A stretch of 64,000 nucleotides of DNA from Sepiola atlantica (lineage: Eukaryota > Mollusca > Cephalopoda > Sepiida > Sepiolidae). This document shows, piece after piece, positions 46,026 to 56,647 of the stretch (the first letter of the stretch is position 1; the number at the start of each line of letters is the position of its first letter). Position numbers and translations under genes: made by a program. Under the pieces are notes generated by a model, which saw only the letters and a list, made by a program, of their open reading frames with translations, was not told where the DNA came from and did no database searches. The DNA lies in the NCBI GenBank assembly GCA_963556195.1, contig OY744520.1, forward strand, positions 147,718,929-147,782,928. Direction: 5' to 3'.

Positions 46026-47515
46026 CCTAAAATATATGTATTGGAGTTGATGGGAGAATGGATAAGGACACATTGATGTATAAGGAAATTGTGGATGAAA
46101 ATAGACAGAGAATTATGAAAAAAACTAAGGGACCAGAACACCATTTAACTTTTACAAAAGAAACACCATGTGAAAGTAAATCTCTGACACATAGAGTTCT
46201 TCCGAATAGTGGTGCAACAGGTGCTGTTCATGCAGATCAAGTGGTGGATGTTTTGCATGAATTCCACAGTGAGAACAGTATCAAGGCTATACTTGTTGAC
46301 AACACTAATACCAACACAAGTTGCGATGGTGGAATGGTTGCAATTTTAGAAAAAAAACTTTTTAAAACTCTTCACACAATTGGTTGCTCTTTGCATCATA
46401 ATGAACTACCTTTCAGAGCCCTTTTTAAAAACATAGATGGTTGCGCAAAGGGCCCTACAACATTCAGTAGCCCTCTGGGGAAATTATGCTCAAATGATTG
46501 ATATGATTTACCCCCCAAATATCATTTTCCAAAATTGATGAAATACATGATCTTAGTTCTGACCAAAGACTCCTTTATGAATACACAGTAGGTATTTCTA
46601 GAGGTAAGGTTGACTCTAGATATACCTCCTGGAAAATTGGTCCTTTAAACCAAGCAAGATGGTTAACTTTGGCCATCAGGCTTATGTGTTTATGGACTCG
46701 TGGTGCATACCCACAAAGGCACACAACAAAACTACACTATGTAGTAAATTTTATTGTAAATGTGTATGCCACTTTTTGGTTTGAAATTAAAAGAAATAGT
46801 AAATTCCACAATCAGTAAGTGCACATTTTTAATATGACCCAGAGGATTAAGGAGCAGCCTCAGGAAATCCAAGATATCACATTTAGAAATATACAAGGTA
46901 ATACATTTTGTTTACTGCCTGAAAACTTTCTATATTCCATGGTTAAATCTGAGGAGATTGAAGTAAGAGAAGAAACTTTAAAAAGAATTTTGGCCATTAG
47001 GTAAGTAATATTTATTCATATATCTCTGACTCAATTATTTATTCCAATTTATAGAATGATTTTTAAAGATTTTATCTAATTTCACCATAATTATTAAAGC
47101 AGTACAGATTGGAATTTTTTAATAATTCAATTAATTAATTTGTTCTTTCAGGAGTGAGGAGTCAACCAGAAAAAGATTAAAAAGAATACTACCTATTAAT
47201 TTTAATGCCACACATTGGACACAATTAATAGATTTAAAATTATGCGGCATTTTTGAACCACCAATGACGGAAGATTTTACTGAATCTGAACTTCGAGAAT
47301 CGTTGATGAATGGAACCAAGCTTGACTTGCCAGATTTGCCCTCACATTCTCAGGGTGTGGAACGGGCAGTTAAGTTAATAACAGAAGCTTCACAAACTGT
47401 ATATGGTTTTGAAGCAAGGCATCAACACATTACAGCCAAAGTTTTGAGTCAGAAATTGAGACCAGCATTTTTGTCTAAGGGGTCTTATATGGAGCAATTT
47501 GACTCTCTATATTAA
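46026..47515 (+). pseudogene. RNase-H-like (hAT-like) transposase family protein, two exons, broken
   Basis: I recognise the family only as uncharacterised animal proteins resembling transposases. Candidate acidic residues: D in ICIGVDGRMDKDTL (46049), D in KAILVDNTNTNTSCDGG (46298), and E in SQGVERAVKLITEAS (47360). Between them are CSLHHNELPFRALFKNIDG near 46385-46440, ARWLTLAIRLMCLW near 46655 and TFWFEIKRN. Lesions: a TGA at 46498-46500, a one-base shift near 46535, and a TAA near 46817 (the frame continues with VHIFNMTQRIKEQ). A 151-bp intron (47001-47151) joins LKRILAIR to SEESTRKRLK in frame. The protein ends at 47513-47515 after YMEQFDSLY. A 5' exon is not visible. Confidence 0.68.
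47001..47151 (+). other. Spliceosomal intron within the transposase-like gene
   Basis: Donor AG|GTAAGT at 47000/47001 and acceptor TTCTTTCAG|G at 47151/47152. Joining them completes an AGG codon (phase 2) and continues the protein. The interior is AT-rich with a T-rich tract before the acceptor. Confidence 0.78.
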
Positions 47516-47966
47516 GCTTCATTAAAATAGTGTTAGGTTTTTCCTTATTTCTTTGCTTGTTATATTTTCACTAATAACAGAAAAATCATTTTTTTAGGTA
47601 TTCAAATATTACTGTTTAATTCATAACGTTAAAAGGTAGTTTACAAAAGCAGATACTGAAAATGAGGGGGGGGGGCAAATTTTCAATTTGAAGATTTCTT
47701 TAATTCATATCATTTTTATAAAATAAAAGGACATTCCCTGCTTTTAAATGCTAAAACTATTTGGTTTTCACACCAATATTCAAGCAAATCTTGCAAAAAC
47801 GAGGAATTTTCAGTATATTCTTGTCTACGATCTTTGATACCAAACGCTCAAAAAACCGCTGAAGTTTTTGATCTAATTTTTTGCATGAGTATTTAATAGG
47901 TCTATATACAACTTTCGGAACGTGCCTTTTTTTAATATTTAAAAAAAAGTGTAAAATCGACCTACC

Positions 47967-47970
<4 letters not shown>

Positions 47971-48026
<56 letters not shown>

Positions 48027-48027
48027 G
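47971..48027. repeat. TA microsatellite
   Basis: Begins right at the transposon's right end. Confidence 0.95.
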
Positions 48028-48029
48028 TG

Positions 48030-48565
48030 TTACGGCAGATCAGAACATATCAACATGGTACCATTGGTTTCGAGAAAGTATGTTTTCTGGGGGTTCAGAA
48101 TGATTGATGGTGATTTTTTTTTGATTTTTGAAAGGAAATTTATTGGCCTTTAAATATTTTGAAATCTTTAAAAAAATTATTTTTAGCGAGTTTTATTTTG
48201 ATTTTTAGTGTTTTTCAAAAGTTTTTTTAGGTTGTTAAACATGTTTTAATTGCAATTATGTGTTTTCATGACTTTGAACACCTGGATTAATATATACATT
48301 GTATCTGATATATGGACGCTTGAGGTTTTCAATGTTTTAGAATAAGTTCTAGGGTCCAATGGGAACTAATATTATAATTTTGTAGTTTAATTTATATTAA
48401 AATAATTTGATATTTTGAACTGTGAATCTGTATAGCCTCCATAAGATAGTTCTTTTTCGTTTGTTTTCCGGTTATATTTTTATATTTTTTTACCATCAAA
48501 CACACTTAGTCTCGGTGTTTTTTTACCACACAGAACAGTTAGTTAAAATTTAGTAATTCATATTT
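48030..48565. other. Unannotated AT-rich sequence
   Basis: Nothing recognised. Confidence 0.5.
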
Positions 48566-48570
48566 AAATA

Positions 48571-48744
48571 CTTCTGCAGTTTACGGACCGTGCTAAAATA
48601 ATATCGTTATTATTAGAAACCCATTCTTAACATGCGGAGTGAGGTGTGTTAGCTATTCTGTAATTTCACATAATTATTTAATAAACAAAATAATTAAACT
48701 TGAAAACTCTATCTAAAAATAGTACGGTCTGTAAACTGCAGAAG
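48571..48744. mobile_element. 174-bp MITE with CTTCTGCAGTTTACGG ends
   Basis: Tips CTTCTGCAGTTTACGGACCG and the inverted counterpart (one mismatch) have TA directly outside both ends (48569-48570 and 48745-48746). The interior is non-coding. The same tip sequence occurs alone at 23954-23972. Confidence 0.82.
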
Positions 48745-48749
48745 TATGA

Positions 48750-49200
48750 TAATTTATTTAACTCATTTATATTTGTTTTTCTTAATGAAACTAATGATGT
48801 AATTACCTAGAAAATAAAAAGAAAGAAAAATAATTCACACCCCTTCATAACCGTTAGACGAACATTTGGATTTAGATTATTTAGACGGTTTATTTTTTAT
48901 TATTTTCTCCTATTTTTATTACCTAAACAGAGAAAATGAATAAATACAAAGTTTTGAATTATAAAGATGTAACGTCACGTAACTCAAAGTCTAAACCTGG
49001 CTGACGAGGACTAACGGTAGGTTTTGTTTTAGTTACATTGTTTCCTTTCTTTTACTCGTTAAAGTACGAAACTCATTGTATCTTGTTTATGGTGTATGTT
49101 TTGATTCCTTGTACACCTATTAATAAAGCAATCAATAGTATGCTCTTATTATTTAATAATTGAGTGTGCTGTTGAATTTCTATGTATCAAACAAACCCAA
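48750..49200. other. Unannotated sequence
   Basis: Nothing recognised. Confidence 0.5.
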
Positions 49201-49203
49201 AGT

Positions 49204-49225
49204 TATATATATATATATATATATG
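49204..49225. repeat. Short TA array
   Basis: About 22 bp of TA. Confidence 0.9.
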
Positions 49226-49229
49226 ATAT

Positions 49230-49635
49230 ATGCAAACATTGTTAAAAATAACAGAATTCGTCTGTTTAATCATGACTTTTCTATTTTTCAATTTTTCTGA
49301 TGGTCTTTTTTGTATTTAATAAAAAAATAATTACACATTTTCTGTAGGTTTCATGAACACTTTCGATTCTTCGTCGAATCTTCCTTAGGCGTCAAAAGGA
49401 AATGAAGCAAAAACTGGAGAAAATAGAGACTTTTTACAAAGACGGCGGAGAAACGTGCAGAGAACGTTTCTCGCATTGTTCAAGGAAGTCGTTGAAGATT
49501 GAAATTCTGCAATGCTGGAATGATGTAAAAGTACAAAGTGGCATTATGTTAAGCATTTTAAAATGTTACAACTGTTTCCTATGTGATGTTATTAATTTTA
49601 GGTTGTTGTGTTTTTATGTAGATAGCTTCCAGTAT
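49230..49635. other. Unannotated sequence with a 78-codon frame
   Basis: The frame at 49402-49638 begins MKQKLEKIETFYKDGGETC and is charged at the start, but no family is recognised. It could be a small exon or chance. Confidence 0.35.
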
Positions 49636-49639
49636 TAAC

Positions 49640-49802
49640 TAGCCGCTAATTATTGATTTCCCGCTGGTAACGACCATTGGTCCCCTTTGGGATTTTGCGG
49701 CCAATGAGCCTGACCAAGGTCACAGTATTCTCCGCACTCTTCCAGTGGAGGTCTGGTTTGTTATCACCATCGTCGGTCTTACCATCCTCTTGATTCTTTA
49801 CG

Positions 49803-49803
<1 letters not shown>
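49640..49803 (-). pseudogene. R2/R4-type LINE fragment, minus strand
   Basis: Matches 53770-53945 of the longer copy (plus-strand text GCTGGTAACGACCATTGGTC, GAGCCTGACCAAGGTC, CTCCGCACTCTTCCAGTGG and TTTACGATTA). It lacks the last roughly 150 bp of the 3' end and stops at a TA array. Confidence 0.75.

Positions 49804-49873
<70 letters not shown>
49804..49873. repeat. TA microsatellite
   Basis: About 70 bp of pure TA. Confidence 0.95.
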
Positions 49874-49875
<2 letters not shown>

Positions 49876-50103
49876 CACGGAATTACATAATCACCGGTGC
49901 AATCATTTATTTCAACCCTGGCGTATTGTCAATCATCCAAGCGAGGTGATTACATTTTTGAAAATAAATAAAGAGAAATTCACACTCACTAATTAAATAT
50001 ACATATAGTCAGAGCGACAACATATCCAATACATATCTTGAAAGAGGAACAAATGAGCTATTTAAGACGTGAATAGAGGTGTAGGAGAGTGAAAACATAT
50101 TTA

Positions 50104-50176
50104 ATATATATATATATCTCGAGAGGGGAGATTGGAAGATTTATAACGGAAGGCAATACAGTGAGGGGGGAAAGAG

Positions 50177-50230
<54 letters not shown>

Positions 50231-50435
50231 GACGGTCTATAGGAGGTTAGGAGGGTAGTCAAGGTATCTAGGTTTCCCTCCAACCGCCCAACCCTAAGTC
50301 GTCTCTGAAAGCTGTAAATCAAAGTAAACGGTCTAGGGACTGAGAAACCCGCTCGGAGTTGGCAGGATATAAGAAAGGAAAACTCTAAAAATAGACAAAC
50401 AAGGTTAGAGACCATGTCACCCCCCCCCCCCACAT

Positions 50436-50509
<74 letters not shown>

Positions 50510-50510
50510 C
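50104..50510. repeat. TA, GA and C-run microsatellites
   Basis: TA at 50104-50118, 50181-50216 and 50442-50505. GA at 50217-50231. A C-run lies near 50419. Confidence 0.95.
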
Positions 50511-50937
50511 CAGTCCGCACCAATCCAAAAATCAAACAATTTAATTCACCCTAAAATTAATGAGAATTCTGAAGAAATCAAACGTAAATCAAAACCATTT
50601 TAATTAAATTATTGGATTATGTGATAAAAATAATAATAATAAGCTTTAAGAAAATAATTGGTAATATTATTAATAGCTTATTTAGTTAATTAAAATAAAA
50701 TGTGTGTTGTTGTTAGTGATTTTAGTGTTTAATCTGACGGTCGACGATGTGGTTTAAAAAGTTATTATTGATAAGGGTTTCATAATGTCGGCAAGTACCG
50801 TACAGAATATTTTTTTAGTAGATGAGTTGCGTTTGGCTCGGTAAATAAGATTCTTTACTTCGGCGATTTATTATCTGAAAGAGCATTCGCTTTTCAAATG
50901 AAGTAGACATTTTCTTGTGATTTTTTTCTAAGACTTC

Positions 50938-50940
<3 letters not shown>
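50511..50940. other. Unannotated sequence
   Basis: Nothing recognised. Confidence 0.5.

Positions 50941-50941
<1 letters not shown>

Positions 50942-51013
<72 letters not shown>
50942..51013. repeat. CT then TA microsatellite
   Basis: CT tract to about 50980, then TA up to the mariner derivative. Confidence 0.95.
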
Positions 51014-51018
<5 letters not shown>

Positions 51019-51158
51019 GGTGTCTCAAAAAAATGTACTCACTCGTAGAATGACGAGAAAACTTTGCTTCATCGCTCCACACAATTTTGTGTGCAAACTC
51101 GACATCTTCTGCACATTTTGCCATTCTAAGAGTAAGTACATATTTTTGAGACACCCTG
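51014..51158. mobile_element. 145-bp internal-deletion derivative of the DD41D mariner
   Basis: The tips CAGGGTGTCTCAAAAAA and inverted counterpart match the element at 1640-3020, with TA outside both ends (51012-51013, 51159-51160). About 48 bp of left end and 35 bp of right end flank a 59-base piece of the transposase gene. That piece is identical to 2268-2326 of the full copy but in the antisense direction. It encodes [19 protein letters not shown], including the first catalytic Asp. It is non-autonomous and needs transposase from elsewhere. Confidence 0.93.
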
Positions 51159-51159
51159 T

Positions 51160-51700
51160 ATATACATGCAAACAGAACATTTGAACTTCTCAGGTTTTCT
51201 TCTAGACACAAATAGATTTTTACATATACATGCTACATTTTTGATAGGTCAGTTTTCTTAAGGCAGGAGACAATTTGACAACAAATGTCTTCGAAGGCGC
51301 CAGTGAGTCTATAGATACCATTGAAGTTATTTTCTTAAAGATTTGAGCTTTATTTGTATTTATGATAAGGGTGTTTATTGCTGATTGAATAAATAAGCCA
51401 TTTTTCTTCATTTACAAGCAAGTTATATTTGTACTTACTCTTACTGCTATTATTACAGTTGTTTAAACTTGATTAAATTGCAAAAAATCTCTGAAGTTTT
51501 AATTTTAAAAAAGCAAATAATTAGACTTTCTGACTCAATAGATATCTTTCTTAATCTTAAAAAAATCTATTATCGAATATTAAAATTGTTAACAGTTTGT
51601 TTTTGTTAGAGATTTAATATATAGACGTTTTCACCTTTTTTATTCGAATTTTTAATTTTAATAAATGTTATTGCCCGACCTAGGAATACTTGCTTCAGTT
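51160..51700. other. Unannotated sequence
   Basis: Nothing recognised. Confidence 0.5.
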
Positions 51701-51703
51701 AAT

Positions 51704-52208
51704 TTTTCGGGGGAGGAAAATTTGACCCGATATTTTTCAACTCCCAATGTATAGGCCAGATATTTTGTATGAAATTTTAAAACATTAAATGGATCTCTGA
51801 ATTGTTTATTGACAATTTATTGATATTTTTGGCCAACTTATGAACAATATTTTTTATCCAATCTTTAAAAAATGAACTTTATTGTTTATTTGTTCGCTCC
51901 AAATTGTACTATTGAAATGAAAAATATATACATCGATTAGTTTGAAAGTACTTGCGCGTTTCTCTGTTGTAAATAATAATATACATTATACAATATAGTT
52001 ACGTTCGTAAAACAAACAAATATTAAACAACAACACGACGATTAATGTTGCCCATGGTGTCTCTGCTTTCTCAGAGAAATGTTTTCTTTAAAAAGAAACT
52101 AATCACTAATAATGTTTGAAAGTAACACTTTATTTACTTAAAACAAACCTAAATTCATTTCCAAAAGTAAATAGAAAAATATCGGGTCAAATTTTCCTCC
52201 CCTAAAAA
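51704..52208. mobile_element. ~505-bp MITE with GGGGAGGAAAATTTGACC ends
   Basis: The left end (GGGGAGGAAAATTTGACCCG, then ATATTTTTC; 51709-51738) is inverted at 52174-52205 with essentially no change over 28 bp. The interior is AT-rich and non-coding. Target duplication is not clear. Confidence 0.72.
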
Positions 52209-52209
52209 A

Positions 52210-52440
52210 ATAAGTTGTTAATGTAATGAAAATGAAAATTGTTTTAAAATACTTCAGGGATTCTGTCAACTACTAAATTTTGTCAAATATTATCTTACGG
52301 TCTTACACTCAAAGTACCATACCCACGCATATTGACGAAATCCGTTGATGCGCACTCCTATCCTTCGACCACTCATTGCCAGAAAAGAATGTTTATGAAA
52401 GAAGGTACATTTTCATTATGGAGTGCTGAAATAAGCCGCT
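52210..52440. other. Unannotated sequence
   Basis: Nothing recognised. Confidence 0.45.
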
Positions 52441-52567
52441 CCTTTTTATAGGAGTTTGAGCTGGAGGGACTCCTTTTTGAAAATGAGGATCGTGAGAGGT
52501 GCCAGCTCAAATTTTGGGCATTGGAGCAGGAGCAGTAGCAACTCCGAGAGTAGTGGAGCGGGTAAAG

Positions 52568-52571
<4 letters not shown>
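52441..52571. other. GGAG/CTCC-rich block, possible transposon end
   Basis: Repeated GGAG and GCTCC motifs lead to GGAGCGGGTAAAGCCC right at a TA array. This resembles an end of a non-autonomous DNA transposon, but no partner end was found. Confidence 0.25.

Positions 52572-52643
<72 letters not shown>
52572..52643. repeat. TA microsatellite
   Basis: About 70 bp of pure TA. Confidence 0.95.
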
Positions 52644-52645
<2 letters not shown>

Positions 52646-52705
52646 AGAGTGTCCTAAAAGTCACTGACACTTGAAAAATTCATAATTTCTTTGTTTTTAA
52701 ATATT
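52644..52705 (+). mobile_element. Solo mariner-type end
   Basis: CCAGAGTGTCCTAAAAGTCA follows a TA array and resembles the CAGGGTGTCTCAAAA tips of the other mariners. No opposite end was seen, so it is a truncated remnant. Confidence 0.45.
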
Positions 52706-52804
52706 TTTCTTTTCTTTTTTCTGAGTAGTTGAAACTATCCTTCCGACGTTATTATGAGCAAAGACAGCATTGAGGAAATATTGCACATCGATCGGATTCT
52801 AACT

Positions 52805-52895
52805 CTACTTGATGAGATCTCAGTTTGTAATAGCTGTTGATCGATAACATCGACATGCCAGTGTCGAAGATTTTGTACATGTATGTGTAAATAAA
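52805..52895 (+). repeat. Retroelement-like 3' tail, copy 2
   Basis: GATGAGATCTCAGTTTGTAA, TTGATCGATAACATCGACATG, TTGTACATGT and AATAAAAATAA match 38262-38380. Confidence 0.6.
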
Positions 52896-52907
52896 AATAA
52901 TTATACA

Positions 52908-53025
52908 TATATATATATATAAGAGAGAGAAAGGGATATATAGATAGATAGATAGATATATAGATAGAGAGAGAGAGATAGAGAGATAAACATATATATG
53001 CGTTACAGGAGTCACTCCTAAATTA

Positions 53026-53061
<36 letters not shown>

Positions 53062-53180
53062 GATTATATATGTATGTATAAGTTAATACATATATATGTT
53101 CTACATATACATTAATATATATATATATATATATATATTGTAACTTGTATATATGCAATCATGCAAAGATATATATATAT
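52908..53180. repeat. TA, GA and TAGA microsatellite cluster
   Basis: Short TA arrays near 52908, 53030-53060, 53114-53140 and 53170, with AGAG and TAGA units near 52922-52990. Confidence 0.9.
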
Positions 53181-53184
53181 AGTG

Positions 53185-53440
53185 TGTGTGTGTGTCTATA
53201 CATATTACTTCAGTTTGATATCTGACTTCCCTCTTATCTGATAATCGTATTTTAAGTTTTTCTCATGTTGATTTGTCAAACAATTCTTTTGTTTAACTCT
53301 TTATTTTCCTCGCCGACTTTTAATGGCTTTAATTTTTTTTCATGGATTTCAATGTTTCTAAAATCACCAAATATTTGGCTTCTTAAAATTTTCTCACATT
53401 AAAACCTCTCTTTCATTCTAATTTCCCTGAGGCAGGCATT
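53185..53440. other. Unannotated sequence
   Basis: Nothing recognised. Confidence 0.45.
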
Positions 53441-53444
53441 CAAA

Positions 53445-53458
53445 ACACACACGCACAC

Positions 53459-53526
<68 letters not shown>
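53445..53526. repeat. CA then TA microsatellite
   Basis: CA tract of about 45 bp, then TA. Confidence 0.95.
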
Positions 53527-53531
<5 letters not shown>

Positions 53532-53604
53532 GTACCTGGAACCGTATCATTTTATTTAATTCGCAAATTAATAAGCTGAGACGCATCTGTATTTTATTCA
53601 CATT

Positions 53605-56052
53605 TCTATTATTAGTATGTACTCACTAGGAGTTGTCACACAATTTATCACCAATGATTGCCTACTGTTAATAACCGGTGGTGTTCCTTGGAGTCTGAGT
53701 GACAACAAGCCACTACAGATCCCCAGTACTCTCCACCTCTTTTTTATAACCATTGAAAATGACTTTGCGGTATCGCAACAGCCGTTAACTATTGATTTTT
53801 CGCTGGTAACGACTATTGGTCTCCTCTAAGATATGGGTGGCAATCAGCCTGACCAAGGTCTTAGTACTCTCCGCACTCTTCCAGTGGAACTCTGGTTAGT
53901 GCCTACCTTCCTCAATCTTACTATCCTCCTTGACTCTTTACGATTATTTTGTGTGGCATCACTTTTGGGGGTTCAGTTCATGAGATTTCTTGCAGTTTAT
54001 GTTCCTTGGTTTGTGTGGTGGTGTACTTTTTGGAGTTTTGTTTTCCATCCTATTATAACTGCCATGTAACTGGTTACCGTTCGTAGCTAATGCGGGTTTA
54101 TTTCCGCATTCGAGGATTTTCCTCGACTGCAGCTGTTTTGATAATTGCTGTCTTTTGTATTGCCTCAGTGATCCCTTTGATTCCAATTGCTCTCAGTCTT
54201 ATTTTCCAGTTTTCTTCCGGACTGTTCCCAGTGCTCCTACGATTATTGGTATGGTATTGACTTTTTTCATGCTCCATGTCGCTTTCATTTCTCTGTGAAG
54301 TTTTGTATTTTTGCTTCGTTTTTCCGTCTTCTTAATCTTCACTCTGTCGTGTTCTGGAACAGCAAAACCTACGATTTAGCAGGAGTTTTCCTTCTTGTTG
54401 ACTATTATGACATCCGATCCTCTTGCTTGTATAAACCTATCTGTTTGCACAGCCATGCTCCAGCATAATTAGTGATGTTCATTTACCAGTACTGTCTCTG
54501 ATTTATGTTTGTAACATTTGTCCGCGTGTTCGAAATGCAGTCGTTTGCATAATTTCCAGTGTACTACTTTCCCCACTCAGGTATGTATGTTCTTGTATCC
54601 TATATGAGTTAGTTTGCTGCAATCACTTATTATGTGGTTTACTGTTTCGTTACTTTGTCCACACAATTGGCATTTACTGTTTTCCTGGGTTTCATTTATT
54701 TTAGCTTTAGTCTAGTGAGTCTTAGTCGCATTGTTCTGTGCAATCGTGGGTAGAGATTTCGTTTTTCTGTTCAAGTGTCCTTTATTTAGCCATGCCCAGG
54801 AATGTAGGTGGGGTTTTCTCGTGGTTTTCTCATAAAACTTCCATGTTACTGTTTTTCTTCCAACTTTTCTTTCATTGTCTTTTTGTATCTGGTTTCGGTG
54901 CTTCCCGAGTTGTTTATTGGGACGGTGTCTCTTGCTGCGGTGATCAGCTTTTCTGTGTTCTAGTCTATGTATTTCTGCAGCTCTTTTTTGTGTCTTCCAC
55001 ACAGCCTTCTATACTTACCAGTCCTCGTCCGCCGTTGTTTTTTTTTCACGTAGAGTGTCCTTGTCGTCTTTTGGGTGTTCTGCGTTGTGTATGATTTTTA
55101 ATTTTCTAGTCTTCTAGTCAAGATGCCTGAGTTCTTTTTTAGTCCAGACTATGAATGGTCCAGAGTGTAATTAATACAGTACCGTTTCATTTCTGTATAT
55201 TTGATAGTGTCTGCTTCCAGAACTCCGAAATATTTATATCTATCCTATTCGCCTAGCGCCCTAATCTCTTCTAGGTGTCACAGTACATTGCCCTCTATTA
55301 CTTCCAGTTTTACCATTTTTCATCTAGAGCAGTTAACACTTTTCCATTCCAAATTTCATTTAAATGCCCTGGCTGAGGATTCTGGTCGTATTTATCAGCT
55401 GCTCCATTTCATTTTTGGTTTTTGCAACTAGCTTCAGATCGCCTATGTACATGACGTGGCTTATTTTTTCTTCTGTGTCTGTTAATTGTACCCGGCATCA
55501 CATTTCCTGGGTATGTAATTAAGTGCTATCATAGCTCTGATAAATAGTAGTGGTGATAGAAGATGCCTCCGCATTTTTATCTCAGTCGGGTATTGTCCTC
55601 TAGCTGTCAGTTCTAGTCTCTATGTCTCCATTGCTTTCTTAATAAAATTTATAATCCTGCCAGGTATCCTGTATATTTTTAGGCATTCAGTTATCCATGC
55701 TTCAGCGATTCTGTCGCAGGCTTTCTTGTAGTCAATCTATGTCATCGATATATTATTTTTCCTGCTTTTAACCTCCTTCATGATCTTTTGGTCTATGTAT
55801 TGCAGCTCATGTGTCCCTCCTTCTTTTTGTTCCTTGGGGAGCAGTCCACAATTATTCAGGGAGTGGTACATTTGTTCTCTCAGTTCGGTCGTTAGGATAT
55901 TTCTACATTGTTGGTGTAATAGGTTATTGGTCTGTAGTCGCTTCGGATCGTTCCAATTCTTGCGACCTTTTGTATTAGCGCTGCCCTTTCTTTGGTCATC
56001 TACTCTGGTACGTCTGTTTTGTGAATACATCCTGTCAGTTGCTGCGCTAACA
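53605..56052 (-). pseudogene. R2/R4-type LINE with restriction-like endonuclease, decayed, minus strand
   Basis: Read from 56050 downwards. RT region: NWNDPKRLQTNNL, LREQMYHSLNNCGLLPKEQK, YIDQKIMKEVKSRKN and IDYKKACDRIAEAWI (motif A, near 55740), then MYIGDLKLVA near 55435-55465, where the usual YxDD is now YIGD. Further on: KTRKPHLHSWAWLNKGHLN near 54800, the zinc knuckle SKCQLCGQSNETVNHIISDC near 54640-54690, and the endonuclease piece SDVIIVNKKENSC near 54400. The 3' end (CVTTPSEY) is at about 53620. Restriction-like endonuclease after a CCHC knuckle defines the R2/R4/NeSL group. Many stops and shifts, a lost catalytic Asp and 5' truncation make it inactive. Confidence 0.8.
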
Positions 56053-56055
56053 TTT

Positions 56056-56057
56056 CA

Positions 56058-56115
<58 letters not shown>

Positions 56116-56142
56116 ATTATTATTATTATTATTATTATTATT
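56056..56142. repeat. TTA trinucleotide array at the LINE's 5' side
   Basis: About 29 ATT/TTA units abut the LINE's truncated 5' end, followed by TAG/TAG units to 56165. Confidence 0.95.
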
Positions 56143-56165
56143 TGTAGTAGTAGTAGCAGTATTAG

Positions 56166-56640
56166 TAGTATTATATGAAATAGTATTGTTTATTATTCTA
56201 ATAAAAATGAAGAGCTTTTTTATTCCGCCATCTAACTTACATATATGTATGTCGTGTGCGCATACACATGTAAATTTAGTCGCATGATAACTTTTTCTGA
56301 CTATAAAATATTTGAGAGTGTTTAAATCAACTTTAAGCGATATGGGGAGGGAAATAAATAGATTGCTCAGAACAGTTAACACATTTGTTTCAAATGTAAT
56401 ACACACTAAGGACTAATGTATATTTCAGCGTGTATTTTATGCTCTGAAGTATAAAAAAGGCTAATTAACGATTATACTTTACTAGCAAATATATGCTCCT
56501 TCCGGTCGCATATTTTTGCTAGGCTGCCGCGTCAGAAATGACGCTAGTATGTAATTTGGGTAGACCTTTTTATCACTACAGTTAATTTAAATAATATATT
56601 GCACATGATAAATAACAACATTAATAAAAAGAAAAATTAG
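56166..56640. other. Unannotated sequence
   Basis: Nothing recognised. Confidence 0.5.
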
Positions 56641-56647
56641 GTTTGCA

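Larger units (their letters stand above)
44827..47970 (+). mobile_element. 3.1-kb DNA transposon with RNase-H-like transposase and short inverted ends
   Basis: The left end TAGGGAGGTCGATTTT (44828-44843) and the right end AAAATCGACCTACCCTA (47953-47969) are inverted, with one single-base gap. Both tips lie against TA arrays, consistent with a TA target. Inside are a 309-320-bp tandem repeat (45295-46024) and a broken transposase-like gene (46026-47515) in plus orientation. The element appears to be an old autonomous copy, or one that has lost the 5' part of its gene. The superfamily is not certain. The protein is hAT-like in layout but the ends and TA target are not hAT-like. Confidence 0.62.

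Noticed and set aside
53617..54468. Plus-strand frames of 70-96 codons over the R4-like LINE
   Set aside because: They are antisense shadows; the minus strand carries the recognisable RT, zinc-knuckle and endonuclease text.
55780..56178. 132-codon plus frame ending in poly-Ile/Ser
   Set aside because: Antisense to the LINE RT and running into the TTA array.
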